25,927 bases of DNA from JACDER01 sp036394915 (GTDB lineage: Bacteria > Actinomycetota > Thermoleophilia > Gaiellales > Gaiellaceae): assembly GCA_036394915.1 (NCBI GenBank), contig DASWEE010000076.1, forward strand, positions 1 through 25,927, read 5' to 3'. This document shows positions 16,336 to 23,527 of the stretch, piece after piece. Position 1 is the first letter of the stretch. Every line of letters begins with the position of its first letter. Under the pieces are notes generated by a model, which saw nothing but the letters and a program-made list of their open reading frames with translations, made no database searches and had not been told where the DNA came from. A program made the position numbers and the translations under genes.

Positions 16336-16344
16336 AAATAACCC

Positions 16345-16374
16345 TTGACAAAACTAGTTTTGACCGACTAGAAC
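16345..16374 (+). promoter_or_regulatory. Promoter with embedded 14-bp palindrome
   Basis: A perfect -35 box TTGACA (16345-16350) is followed 18 bp later by TAGAAC (16369-16374) as a possible -10. The perfect palindrome CAAAACTAGTTTTG (16349-16362) overlaps the -35 end and spacer, the right place for a repressor operator. It should drive the leader ORF and the response regulator. Confidence 0.5.
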
Positions 16375-16429
16375 TCCACCCGCAGGAACGAGACACACCG
16401 AAAACGACAATCACGTAGGGAGGCGCTCC

Positions 16430-16546
16430 ATGCCAGCCCACTCGTTTCTGCGGCGAATTTATGCGGCTGGTAGCGCCTCGAGATTTCTCGCGGCTCTCTC
16501 CCCCTCTGCGGCCTGGTGCATTCCGTCCGCCGAGGGGGATTGGTGA
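16430..16546 (+). CDS. 38-residue leader ORF coupled to the response regulator
   Basis: ATG 16430 is preceded by AGGGAGG at a suitable distance. The frame encodes MPAHSFLRRIYAAG and continues to GDW, with basic residues near the start and a moderately hydrophobic middle. Its TGA (16544-16546) overlaps the GTG start of the response regulator as GTGA, so translation of the regulator is probably coupled to it. No homologue is recognised. It could be a regulatory leader or a small membrane-associated peptide. Confidence 0.45.
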   Translation: MPAHSFLRRIYAAGSASRFLAALSPSAAWCIPSAEGDW

Positions 16547-17211
16547 CGCGGATACGGCTCGTCGTAGCGGACGATCACCCGCTCTTCCTGGAGGGCATCC
16601 GCGCGGTCCTCGACTCGGCCGAGGACATCGAGATCGTGGGGACGGCGGAATCCGGAACTCAGGTCTTGTCGCTGATCCCGAAGACGCGGCCCAACTTCGT
16701 CCTGCTCGACTACCTGATGCCCCACGTGGACGGGCTCGCATGCCTGGACACGATCCGCGCCCGCCATCCCGACGTAAAGGTCGCGCTGATCTCGGCGTTT
16801 CGGGAGCCGGAGGTGATCGAAGCTGCTCTGCGGCGCGGAGCCTCCGCATTCGTGCTCAAGTCGATCAACCCGGATGACCTGGCGGCCGTGATCCGGCAGG
16901 TGATGAACGGGACGGTCTTCCAGGCGCTCGACTTCGGCGGCGAGCCCGACGCCGGCGCGGCCGCGCGTTCCGCCGGGCTGACCGAGCGCGAGCTCTCGAT
17001 CCTTCAGGCCCTGGCGCGGGGTCTCTCGAACGACGCGATCGCAAAGGAGCTATGGATCACCCGCCAGACGGTCAAGTTCCACGTCCGCAACATCTACCGG
17101 AAGCTCCAGGTGTCGAACCGTACGGAGGCCGCTCGCTACGCCTACCAGCACTCGCTCGTGCCGAACATGGTCGACGACCTGAAGTCCGCCGCGGCCGCCG
17201 CCTCCCGCTAG
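16543..17211 (+). CDS. NarL/LuxR-type response regulator
   Basis: This 222-residue two-component regulator has a receiver domain (about 1-120) and a LuxR helix-turn-helix (about 145-210). In the receiver, D10, D11, the phospho-acceptor D56 (VLLDYLMP), S84 and K106 are in place. The HTH reads LTERELSILQALARG, NDAIAKELWITRQTVKFHVRNIYRKL, typical of DNA-binding activators. GTG 16543 is chosen because GAGGGGG lies just upstream and because it forms a GTGA overlap with the leader ORF. No histidine kinase is adjacent, so it is an orphan here. It is convergent with the prepilin peptidase gene, sharing a 4-bp CTAG at the two stop codons. A link to pilus control is possible but not shown. Confidence 0.93.
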   Translation: MTRIRLVVADDHPLFLEGIRAVLDSAEDIEIVGTAESGTQVLSLIPKTRPNFVLLDYLMPHVDGLACLDTIRARHPDVKVALISAFREPEVIEAALRRGASAFVLKSINPDDLAAVIRQVMNGTVFQALDFGGEPDAGAAARSAGLTERELSILQALARGLSNDAIAKELWITRQTVKFHVRNIYRKLQVSNRTEAARYAYQHSLVPNMVDDLKSAAAAASR

Positions 17212-17645
17212 CTCAAGAAGAAGAGGGTGGCGAGGCCGCCGAGGGCCAGGAACGGGCCCAGCGGCAGGGTCGCCTTGCGCCCGGCGGCCCAGCCGTTGCG
17301 CACGACCATCACCACACCGGCGAGCGCCGCGGCCACGAGACCGATCAGGAGCGCCGGTGCCACCGCCCACCCGAGCGCGGCCCCGAGCAGGAGCGCGAGC
17401 TTCACGTCTCCCATTCCGAGGCCGGCCGGGTTCAACAGCGCCGCCGCGAGCAGGAACGCGAAGGCGCCGAGCGCGCCCAGCGTCCATTCGAGCGCCCGAT
17501 CGGGCGCGATCGCGATCTGCGCCGCGAGGACGAGGGCCGCCGCCGGGAGCACGATGCGGTTCGGCAGCCGGCGAGTCCGTACGTCGATCACGGAGAGGGC
17601 GACGAGCACCGCCGCGAAGAACGCGAGCACGAGCACGTGGGCCAT
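17208..17645 (-). CDS. tadV: Prepilin peptidase, TadV/CpaA type (A24)
   Basis: This 145-residue polytopic membrane aspartic protease cleaves Flp prepilins and pseudopilins. The catalytic aspartates are D21 (VIDVRTRRLPN) and D80 in GMGDVKL. The protein consists almost entirely of hydrophobic segments and lacks the N-methylating domain of PilD, as expected for the TadV/CpaA class. ATG 17645 overlaps the DUF192 stop by one base (TGATG), so the two are coupled; a longer in-frame extension up to 17819 would be Arg-rich shadow sequence. Its substrates are probably the Flp pilin and TadE encoded divergently about 1 kb away. Confidence 0.92.
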   Translation of the reverse strand: MAHVLVLAFFAAVLVALSVIDVRTRRLPNRIVLPAAALVLAAQIAIAPDRALEWTLGALGAFAFLLAAALLNPAGLGMGDVKLALLLGAALGWAVAPALLIGLVAAALAGVVMVVRNGWAAGRKATLPLGPFLALGGLATLFFLS

Positions 17646-18208
17646 CAGGCCGCCGAGTGCTTCTCTTCGTGGAGAACGACCGCGCTCACCCCGACGTCGA
17701 GGTCGCTCATCGCGGAGATCGTGCGCGTGGCGGCGGATAGGGGGCCGCGTCCGTAGACGACCTGCGCATCCCCATCCTGGCGGAGGACGAGCAGGACACT
17801 CGCGCTTTCCTCCGTGCAATCCGCGAGCCCGAGCCGGTCACCCGGCCGCAGGCTCCGGCGCTCGCACGTTCCCGCGGGAAGCTCGAGGACGGAGCGGGAT
17901 CCGCGCCAGGCCTTCATCCGCCAGGGCTTCATGGCCTCCCGCATCCCGAGCACCGTCAGATCGGAGTCGAGGAAGACGACGTCGATCGGAAACCGCATGA
18001 ACGACGTGTGGATGCTCGATGCGGGCGTGAGCAGCAGCCCCTCGTCGGCTCCGAGCTGCTTGCGGCCCATCAAGCCGCGCAGCCGCGAGAAGGGAGTATC
18101 GGCGAGGACACACCGACGGCAGAGAACCGCCCCACCTTCAGTTCGTACCGAGAAAAGACGCCGCATGACCGCACCACCTTTGGTTCGTAGAAAGGAAACA
18201 CGCCGCAT
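17645..18208 (-). CDS. DUF192 family protein with C-terminal extension
   Basis: The core from about residue 36 reads TPFSRLRGLMGRKQL, EGLLLTPASSIHTSFMRFPIDVVFLD, KPWR and VLELPAGT, the diagnostic DUF192 pattern; the function of the family is poorly defined. About 60 further residues follow (from CTEESASVLLVL) that I do not recognise. The first 28 codons are two copies of a 14-residue unit, MRRVSFLRTKGGAV and MRRLFSVRTEGGAV. Translation could begin at ATG 18208 (GAGGAG only 2 nt upstream) or ATG 18166 (AAGGTGG 7 nt upstream, better spaced). It is coupled to the prepilin peptidase gene by a TGATG overlap, hinting at a part in pilus biogenesis. Confidence 0.85.
   Translation of the reverse strand: MRRVSFLRTKGGAVMRRLFSVRTEGGAVLCRRCVLADTPFSRLRGLMGRKQLGADEGLLLTPASSIHTSFMRFPIDVVFLDSDLTVLGMREAMKPWRMKAWRGSRSVLELPAGTCERRSLRPGDRLGLADCTEESASVLLVLRQDGDAQVVYGRGPLSAATRTISAMSDLDVGVSAVVLHEEKHSAA
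18125..18208 (-). repeat. 42-bp tandem duplication at the DUF192 gene start
   Basis: Units 18208-18167 and 18166-18125 match at 33 of 42 bases by eye. Each starts with ATGCGGCGT and ends with an AAGGTGG-containing segment, so the first unit supplies a Shine-Dalgarno to the ATG of the second. Confidence 0.8.
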
Positions 18209-18225
18209 AACTCCTCAAATATCGA

Positions 18226-18322
18226 TGCTGGGCCGGCGGCAAACACCAGCCGAAGGGTGGGTCACGACTACCCCTTCGGGTGGTTGCACTCGCCCGATAC
18301 CCGCCTATCGTCGGGCCCAGCA
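18226..18322. ncRNA. Candidate structured cis-regulatory RNA (three-way junction)
   Basis: The outer stem P1 pairs TGCTGGGCC (18226-18234) with GGCCCAGCA (18314-18322), 9 of 9. Inside, P2 runs from gcaaacac (18239-18246) to gtggttgc (18280-18287) with one mismatch. After a 3-nt bulge it continues as an 8-bp stem, ccgaaggg (18250-18257) with cccttcgg (18272-18279). P3 pairs cgata (18295-18299) with tatcg (18306-18310) around loop cccgcc. On + it lies just before the pilin ribosome-binding site; on - P1 is followed by the GAGGAG of the DUF192 gene. Strand is undecided. It is not a recognisable GEMM c-di-GMP riboswitch. Confidence 0.45.
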
Positions 18323-18354
18323 CGCCACGCTCTCTTTGGGGGAGGTGAATCGAA

Positions 18355-18543
18355 TTGACGAGCTTGTTTGCACTCGCACACGCGCGCCTGCTGCAGGCGT
18401 ACGCGAGCCTTCGGGATCGGGAGGAGGGCCAGGGAATGGCGGAGTACGCGTTCCTCCTCGTCGGCATCGTGGGCGTCGTTGGAGTGATCGTCGCGGCCAT
18501 CACCACGGGCCTCACGAACGAGATCGGGTCGATCTTCCCGTAG
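18355..18543 (+). CDS. flp: Flp/Fap-type pilin
   Basis: This 62-residue prepilin forms the Tad pilus fibre. It has a 25-residue leader ending EEG, then the class III cleavage context G25/QGMAEY with E30 and Y31, followed by the hydrophobic polymerisation helix AFLLVGIVGVVGVIVAAI and a short tail. The length and E-Y pair are typical of Flp pilins. The start is TTG 18355, fixed by the near-perfect Shine-Dalgarno GGAGGTGA (18341-18348) 6 nt upstream. It is first in the tad operon, with a structured intergenic sequence upstream and a strong hairpin immediately downstream that may raise pilin yield over the distal genes. Confidence 0.93.
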   Translation: MTSLFALAHARLLQAYASLRDREEGQGMAEYAFLLVGIVGVVGVIVAAITTGLTNEIGSIFP

Positions 18544-18567
18544 GTCGCGCGGAAATGGGATTGAGAG

Positions 18568-18604
18568 AGCAGGCGGGTTGACGGAGTGCGCCGACCCGCC
18601 TGCT
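18568..18604 (+). terminator. Hairpin after the pilin gene (attenuator or stabiliser)
   Basis: A perfect 11-bp stem (agcaggcgggt / acccgcctgct) with a 15-nt loop begins 25 nt after the pilin stop, between pilin and tadE. It lacks a T-tract. Such a hairpin can partly stop transcription or protect the pilin mRNA, giving more pilin than assembly proteins. Confidence 0.5.
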
Positions 18605-18638
18605 TCTCGGCGGAAAGGGGGAGCAGGGATCACGAATC

Positions 18639-19040
18639 ATGAGCAAGTCAAGAGTTCGAGGGCGCAACGAAAGCGGCCAGGCCCTGGTCGAGTTCGCGCT
18701 GCTGCTTCCCGCATTGCTGTTCATCGTGTTCGCAATCGCTCAGTTCGGCGGGCTGTTCAACCACTACGTCACGATCACGGATGCGACGCGGGCCGGCGCG
18801 CGAATGGCCGCGGTCTCACGCCTTTCCGCCGACCCCGTGACCGCCGCGGTGCAGGCTGTCCGTGACTCCGCGTCGGATCTGGACCAGGCCCAGCTTCAGG
18901 TATCCGTGACGCCGCCGCCGCCGTGGACGATCGGCGAGCAGGTGACCGTCACGGCGACCTATCCGTACTCGGTCGATCTCGTCGGCATCGTCGTCAGGTC
19001 GGGCACGTTGAGCAGCTCGACGAAGGAGAGAGTCGAGTGA
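18639..19040 (+). CDS. tadE: TadE-like pseudopilin
   Basis: This 133-residue protein has a short basic leader, then G13/QALVEF with E18 and F19, the TadE version of the prepilin cleavage motif, followed by a hydrophobic helix (ALLLPALLFIVFAIAQFG). The segment DATRAGARMAA after the helix is also typical of TadE proteins. It is a minor pseudopilin probably cleaved by TadV. ATG 18639 follows a purine-rich segment. Its TGA overlaps the GTG of the next gene as GTGA. Confidence 0.9.
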   Translation: MSKSRVRGRNESGQALVEFALLLPALLFIVFAIAQFGGLFNHYVTITDATRAGARMAAVSRLSADPVTAAVQAVRDSASDLDQAQLQVSVTPPPPWTIGEQVTVTATYPYSVDLVGIVVRSGTLSSSTKERVE

Positions 19041-19978
19041 TCCGCGTCCGAGACGAGCGCGGCTCCGCCGTCGCGTTCATCGTCGTGTTCATGGTCGTCT
19101 TCCTGGGGATAGCGGCGCTCGTGATCGACTTCGGATCCTGGTTCACCGAGCAGCGCCGGCTTCAGAGCGCCGCCGACGCTGCGACGCTGGCCGGGGTCCA
19201 GGATCTGCCCAACACCGCCGTTGCCTCGTCGACGGCGACCACGTATGCCAACGCCAACGTTTCCGGGCTCAATTCCTGGGCGCCCGCGTTTCCGAACACG
19301 AACACGATCGAAGTAACGCTTTCGAAACCCGCGCCCGGATTCTTCTCGAGGTTTTTCGACATCGACTCCGTCACCGTGCATGCGCACGCTCGAGCCACGG
19401 TGGGGGCTCCCGGGCGGATGCAGAATGTCGCGCCGGTCGCCGTCAAGAACACCGTTGCCTGCACGACCGCCGCGCCTGCCTGCTTCGGCGTGACGACAAC
19501 CCTGAATTTCGACGAAAGTAATCTGAGCTCGAGCAAGTTCGGCCTCGTTTCCCTCAGCTGCGAAGGCACCACGTCGACCTCCTGCGGCTCGAGCGGTACA
19601 GGCGCAAGCGATCTCGAGACCTGGATCCGCAGCGGGTATCCGGGCTTCCTCGACATCGACAAGTGGTTTGCAGCCGTGAGCGGGGAGAAGATCGGCCCGG
19701 TCAGGAGCGCCCTCGACGCCGCCGGGGTCGCGCAAACGGTGCTGCTCTTCCCGGTGTTCGACGAAGCGGACAGCACGGCGCTCTCGTTCCGCATTCTGGG
19801 GTGGGCGGCATTCGTCCTCGATCCGGGCGGAGTCGTCTCGTGGAAGAACGATGCCCCCGGCTGCCGGCCCGACTGCAAGCTGCTTCGCGGCCATTTCGTC
19901 GAGTACATCGCACACGGCGTCGACAGCACGCCCGGAACCACGGACTTCGGCGTCCGCGTGGTCAACCTCGTCCAGTAG
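19037..19978 (+). CDS. tadG: TadG-like pilus assembly protein
   Basis: This 313-residue protein starts with DERGSAVAFIVVF, a hydrophobic helix, and DFGSWFTEQRRLQSAADAATLAG, the Tad N-terminal domain shared by TadG-like proteins. The remainder is predicted exported: a Thr/Ser/Asn-rich region and four or more cysteines (CTTAAPACFG, SCEGTTSTSC, GCRPDCK), suggesting disulphides. No von Willebrand A domain was recognised, so it is shorter than classical TadG. GTG 19037 overlaps the tadE stop (GTGA), with AAGGAG upstream. A role as a surface or membrane-associated minor component fits the operon. Confidence 0.85.
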   Translation: MIRVRDERGSAVAFIVVFMVVFLGIAALVIDFGSWFTEQRRLQSAADAATLAGVQDLPNTAVASSTATTYANANVSGLNSWAPAFPNTNTIEVTLSKPAPGFFSRFFDIDSVTVHAHARATVGAPGRMQNVAPVAVKNTVACTTAAPACFGVTTTLNFDESNLSSSKFGLVSLSCEGTTSTSCGSSGTGASDLETWIRSGYPGFLDIDKWFAAVSGEKIGPVRSALDAAGVAQTVLLFPVFDEADSTALSFRILGWAAFVLDPGGVVSWKNDAPGCRPDCKLLRGHFVEYIAHGVDSTPGTTDFGVRVVNLVQ

Positions 19979-19988
19979 GGAGTTTTCG

Positions 19989-20726
19989 ATGAGCTACCGC
20001 AAACGGAACATCGCATTGGCCTCCGGGCTCGCAGTGCTCGCGGTCGTCTTCATGCTGATCTACACGTCGAAGTCCAAGAGCAGCGCAGACGTCGGCAAGC
20101 AGCTCGTCGGCGTCCTCGTCGCCGCGCGCGACATTCCCGAAGGAACTCCGGGGTCTGCTCTTCAGGGCGATGCCCTCGTGAGGAAGCTCGTGCCGCGCGA
20201 CGCAGCGGTCCCAGGCTCGATCACGGCGCGGAGCCAGGTTCGCGGGGAGGTGGCGATTGAGGAGACCCTCGCCGGCGAGCAGGTGATCGCCCGCCGCTTC
20301 GGCCCGATCGCGGCCCAAGGCGTCCGTTCGCGCATCCACCGGCTGGAGCGCGTCGTTCAGCTCGCGGGCGATGCGAACCAGGTTCTGGACGGCACTCTCA
20401 AGGCCGGCGACCGCGTCGACGTGGTCGGGAGCTGGGCTCTGACGGGAGGGACCTGCACCGCGTGCAACGTCTCGCGCACGATCGTGCGCGGCGCGCTCGT
20501 CCTCGGGACCTCGGCGGATCTCGCCGGCAGCGGCTCCAGCACCTCCGTGCCCGTCCAGCTCCGCCTGACCGACGACGAAGCCGCGCGCGTGTTCTGGATG
20601 GCCAAGAACGGCCAGTGGTGGCTCGCTCTCCGTCCCGTGGTCGACGCGCGCAGCGGCAGCCAGGGCTACGACACCTCGAATTCGATCCTGCACGCCGATC
20701 TCGACCGAAAGGGGCCGAGAGGATGA
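19989..20726 (+). CDS. cpaB: Flp pilus assembly protein CpaB (RcpC), SAF domain
   Basis: This 245-residue protein has one N-terminal membrane helix (IALASGLAVLAVVFMLIYT) and then a SAF-type domain, recognisable from VGVLVAARDIPEGTPG, ETLAGEQVIARRF and LKAGDRVDVVGSW, the usual CpaB/RcpC series. CpaB proteins sit at the cell envelope and help assemble the pilus channel. The start ATG 19989 has GGGAG upstream and lies 10 nt after tadG. The stop overlaps the cpaE start as ATGA. A Cys pair (CTACN) is unusual for the family. With no outer membrane secretin, its partner in this organism is unclear. Confidence 0.9.
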   Translation: MSYRKRNIALASGLAVLAVVFMLIYTSKSKSSADVGKQLVGVLVAARDIPEGTPGSALQGDALVRKLVPRDAAVPGSITARSQVRGEVAIEETLAGEQVIARRFGPIAAQGVRSRIHRLERVVQLAGDANQVLDGTLKAGDRVDVVGSWALTGGTCTACNVSRTIVRGALVLGTSADLAGSGSSTSVPVQLRLTDDEAARVFWMAKNGQWWLALRPVVDARSGSQGYDTSNSILHADLDRKGPRG

Positions 20727-21994
20727 CTTACCTAAACGGGCACGGCTCGCTACGCATCTTCGTGACGGGCTTCCGTCTCTCCATCCGCGACCTGTGCGAG
20801 GGCCTGGGCGCCCAGCCGGGGATCGAGCTGCTCGGCACGGCCGGGGACATGGGCACGGCTGCGTCGGCTCTCGGGGCCAGCAAGGTCGACGTCGTTCTCC
20901 ACAAGATCCCGCCCGGGACTCTTCCCCAGAACGACCTGAGCAGGATTCGGGAGCTCACGCGCGCCCCGATCGTGCTGCTGGCCGAAGGCGCCGATCTCGT
21001 GTTCCTCGACAAGGCGCTCGAGGCCGACGTCGCCGACGTGGTCGTCCTGCCTCAGCCGGTCGAGCGGGTGGCGTTCACCGTGCGCAAGGCCGCGCGGGTG
21101 GCCGCCTCGCAGGCGGGCGCGGCAGACGGGGCGCGGGCGCAGGTGATCACGGTGTTCTCGCCGAAGGGCGGGACGGGCAAGACAGTCGTCTCCTCGAACC
21201 TCGCCGCCGGGATCGCCAAGCGCGAGGGGCTGCGGACACTGCTCCTCGATCTCGATCTCCAGTTCGGCGATGCCGCGATCATGCTCGGAATCGAGCCGGA
21301 GCAGACGCTGCACGACCTGGTGATCGCGCCGGGCAAGCTCGATGCCGAGAAGCTCAGCGGCTACCTCACGCACCACGCGGGGTCGGGTCTCGACGTGCTC
21401 GCGGGGCCGCTGCGGCCCGAGGAGGGAGAGCTCGTCGCCGAGCAGGGCGTCGAGAGGCTGCTCGAGGTCGCGCGCGCGGCCTACGACGTGATCGTCGTCG
21501 ACACGTCGCCGTCCTTCCACGGCCCGACGCTGTCCGCTCTCGACTGCACCGATGTCCTGCTCCTGCTCTGCACTCCCGAAGTGCCGACCCTGAAGAACGT
21601 CCGCCTCGGCATCGAGACCCTCCGGCGGCTCTCGGTCGCCGACGCGCGGATGAGCCTCGTTCTCAACCGCGCCGACGCCGGGGCGGGCATCCGCAGGCCG
21701 GAGGTCGAGGGGGCGCTCGGAATGGCCGTGAGCTACGAGCTGCCGAACACCCCTGACGTGCCGGCAGCGGTGAATCGCGGGGCGCCGCTCACGCTGACGT
21801 CACCGTCGGTCGAGTTCTCGGCGGCGGTCCGGCAGATGTCCCAGTCCCTGCTCGGCCGCAAGCGTTCGAGCAAGGCGTGGAGCGACCTCTACTCCGTGAA
21901 CGGGACACGGAGCGGTTTTGTCAGCAAGGCCCGCGGCCTCGCCGCGGTCTGTCTGCCCCCGGCCCGCCGGCACGGCTACTCCCTCGACAGCTAG
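20723..21994 (+). CDS. cpaE: CpaE/TadZ-type localisation ATPase
   Basis: This 423-residue protein has an N-terminal atypical receiver-like domain (about 10-125) without a convincing phospho-acceptor, followed by a MinD/ParA-type ATPase. The deviant Walker A motif is PKGGTGKT at 147-154, followed by LLLDLDLQFGDA and VIVVDTSP. CpaE/TadZ proteins position the Tad secretion machine in the cell. The start ATG 20723 overlaps the cpaB stop (ATGA). About 36 residues at the C-terminus beyond QSLLGRKR do not resemble the family and may be a lineage-specific tail. cpaF begins 9 nt downstream with its own ribosome-binding site. Confidence 0.92.
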   Translation: MTYLNGHGSLRIFVTGFRLSIRDLCEGLGAQPGIELLGTAGDMGTAASALGASKVDVVLHKIPPGTLPQNDLSRIRELTRAPIVLLAEGADLVFLDKALEADVADVVVLPQPVERVAFTVRKAARVAASQAGAADGARAQVITVFSPKGGTGKTVVSSNLAAGIAKREGLRTLLLDLDLQFGDAAIMLGIEPEQTLHDLVIAPGKLDAEKLSGYLTHHAGSGLDVLAGPLRPEEGELVAEQGVERLLEVARAAYDVIVVDTSPSFHGPTLSALDCTDVLLLLCTPEVPTLKNVRLGIETLRRLSVADARMSLVLNRADAGAGIRRPEVEGALGMAVSYELPNTPDVPAAVNRGAPLTLTSPSVEFSAAVRQMSQSLLGRKRSSKAWSDLYSVNGTRSGFVSKARGLAAVCLPPARRHGYSLDS

Positions 21995-22003
21995 GAGCTG
22001 CAC

Positions 22004-23527
22004 GTGAGCCTGAGAGAGCGACTGTACGACGCCGAGGTGGAGGTTTCGATGCTGCAGCCGGCGACGGAGCAACCCGTCGTCGAGCTCCCGGCCGAGCCGC
22101 TTGCCTCGCCGGTGCGGACGGGCGACACGGCGCTGACCGAGCGGCTGGAGACCGCGGCCCCGACTCCGTCGCCGTCCGGGCTGATCCCGGCGCGGGCCCA
22201 GGGCGGCCATCACGGCGATCCCTTCGCGGCGCTGAAGACGCGGATCCACCGCGCGGTGATCGACAAGCTCGGCTTCCAGCTGTTCGGGACGGCGGCCACC
22301 GACGATCTCACCGCAGTCGTGCGGGAGTCGGTCGAGCAGGAGCTGTCCGCCGACCGCACGCCGCTGACGCGCGAGGAGCAGGGGCGGCTGGTGAGGGAGA
22401 TCGTCGACGACATCATCGGCTACGGGCCGCTCGAGCCGCTGCTGGAGGACGACTCGGTCTCCGAGGTGATGGTCAACGGCTACGACCAGATCTACGTCGA
22501 GCGCGGCGGCAGGCTCGAGGCCACGGAGGCGGCCTTCCTCGACAACGCCCACCTGATGCGAATCATCGAGAAGATCGTCTCTCAGGTCGGGCGCCGGATC
22601 GACGAGTCGTCGCCGATGGTCGACGCGCGGCTTCCGGACGGAAGCCGCGTCAACGCGATCATCCCGCCGCTCTCCCTCCGCGGGCCGGCGCTGACGGTGC
22701 GCAAGTTCTCGCGCGATCCGTTCTCGATCGACGACCTGATCCGGTTCGGCACCCTCTCGCACAAGACGATGGAGTTCCTGTCCGCCTGCGTGCGCGGAAA
22801 GCTGAACATCCTCATCTCCGGAGGGACGGGCACGGGCAAGACGACGACGCTGAACGCCGTCTCCGCCTTCATCCCGAACGAGGAGCGGATCGTGACGATC
22901 GAAGACGCCGCCGAGCTCCAGCTCCAGCAGCAGCACGTCGTGACCCTCGAGGCGCGGCCGCCGAACATCGAGGGAAAAGGTGAGGTCCGGATCCGCGAGC
23001 TCGTTCGCAACGCCCTCCGCATGCGGCCCGATCGAATCGTGGTCGGCGAGGTCCGCGGGGCGGAGACTCTCGACATGCTGCAGGCGATGAATACGGGCCA
23101 CGAGGGGTCGTTGACGACGATCCACGCCAACTCTCCGCGCGACGCGCTCTCCCGGATCGAGACGCTCGTGCTGACTTCAGGCGTCGAGCTGCCCGTGCGC
23201 GCCATCCGCGAGCAGATCTCGAGCGCGTTCGACCTGATCGTCCACCTGACCCGGCTCGTCGACGGCTCGCGGCGGATCAGCCATGTGACCGAGGTGCTGC
23301 GGATGGAGTCGGACGTGATCACCCTCCAGGACGTGTTTGCGGCCCGGCCGCCCGACGAGAGCGATCTGAGCGCGGGGCCGGTACCGCTGCTCGGACCGCT
23401 CTCGTACTGCGGCCTGAAGCCCCACTTCCTCGACAAGCTCGCGGCCAACGGGGTGCAGCTGGCGCCGGACTTCTTCGCTCTCGAAGGGGCGGATTCCGTG
23501 ACGTGGAACCTCCGCTACCGGTCATGA
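22004..23527 (+). CDS. cpaF: Tad secretion ATPase CpaF/TadA
   Basis: This 507-residue type II/IV secretion ATPase powers pilus assembly. Residues 1-70 are a Pro/Ala/Glu-rich, probably disordered extension. The N-terminal domain contains GYGPLEPLLEDDSVSEVMVN. Walker A is GGTGTGKT at 273-280, then VTIEDAAEL, the arginine- and His-containing NALRMRPDRIVVGEVRG, and TTIHANSPRDALSR (His box). GTG 22004 has AGGAG 7 nt upstream. About 50 residues after the usual RMESDVITLQD end include PHFLDKLAANGV, as in many actinobacterial CpaF proteins. The stop overlaps tadB as ATGA. Confidence 0.95.
   Translation: MSLRERLYDAEVEVSMLQPATEQPVVELPAEPLASPVRTGDTALTERLETAAPTPSPSGLIPARAQGGHHGDPFAALKTRIHRAVIDKLGFQLFGTAATDDLTAVVRESVEQELSADRTPLTREEQGRLVREIVDDIIGYGPLEPLLEDDSVSEVMVNGYDQIYVERGGRLEATEAAFLDNAHLMRIIEKIVSQVGRRIDESSPMVDARLPDGSRVNAIIPPLSLRGPALTVRKFSRDPFSIDDLIRFGTLSHKTMEFLSACVRGKLNILISGGTGTGKTTTLNAVSAFIPNEERIVTIEDAAELQLQQQHVVTLEARPPNIEGKGEVRIRELVRNALRMRPDRIVVGEVRGAETLDMLQAMNTGHEGSLTTIHANSPRDALSRIETLVLTSGVELPVRAIREQISSAFDLIVHLTRLVDGSRRISHVTEVLRMESDVITLQDVFAARPPDESDLSAGPVPLLGPLSYCGLKPHFLDKLAANGVQLAPDFFALEGADSVTWNLRYRS

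Noticed and set aside
18226..18322. GEMM (c-di-GMP-I) riboswitch
   Set aside because: GGCAAAC and CGAA words appear in a suggestive order, but the GGGACGCAAAGC core and the matching receptor are absent.
20459..20722. Upstream extension of cpaE from the start at 20462
   Set aside because: The extension overlaps most of the cpaB 3' half in another frame and is Arg-rich shadow sequence; ATG 20723 forms the standard ATGA overlap.
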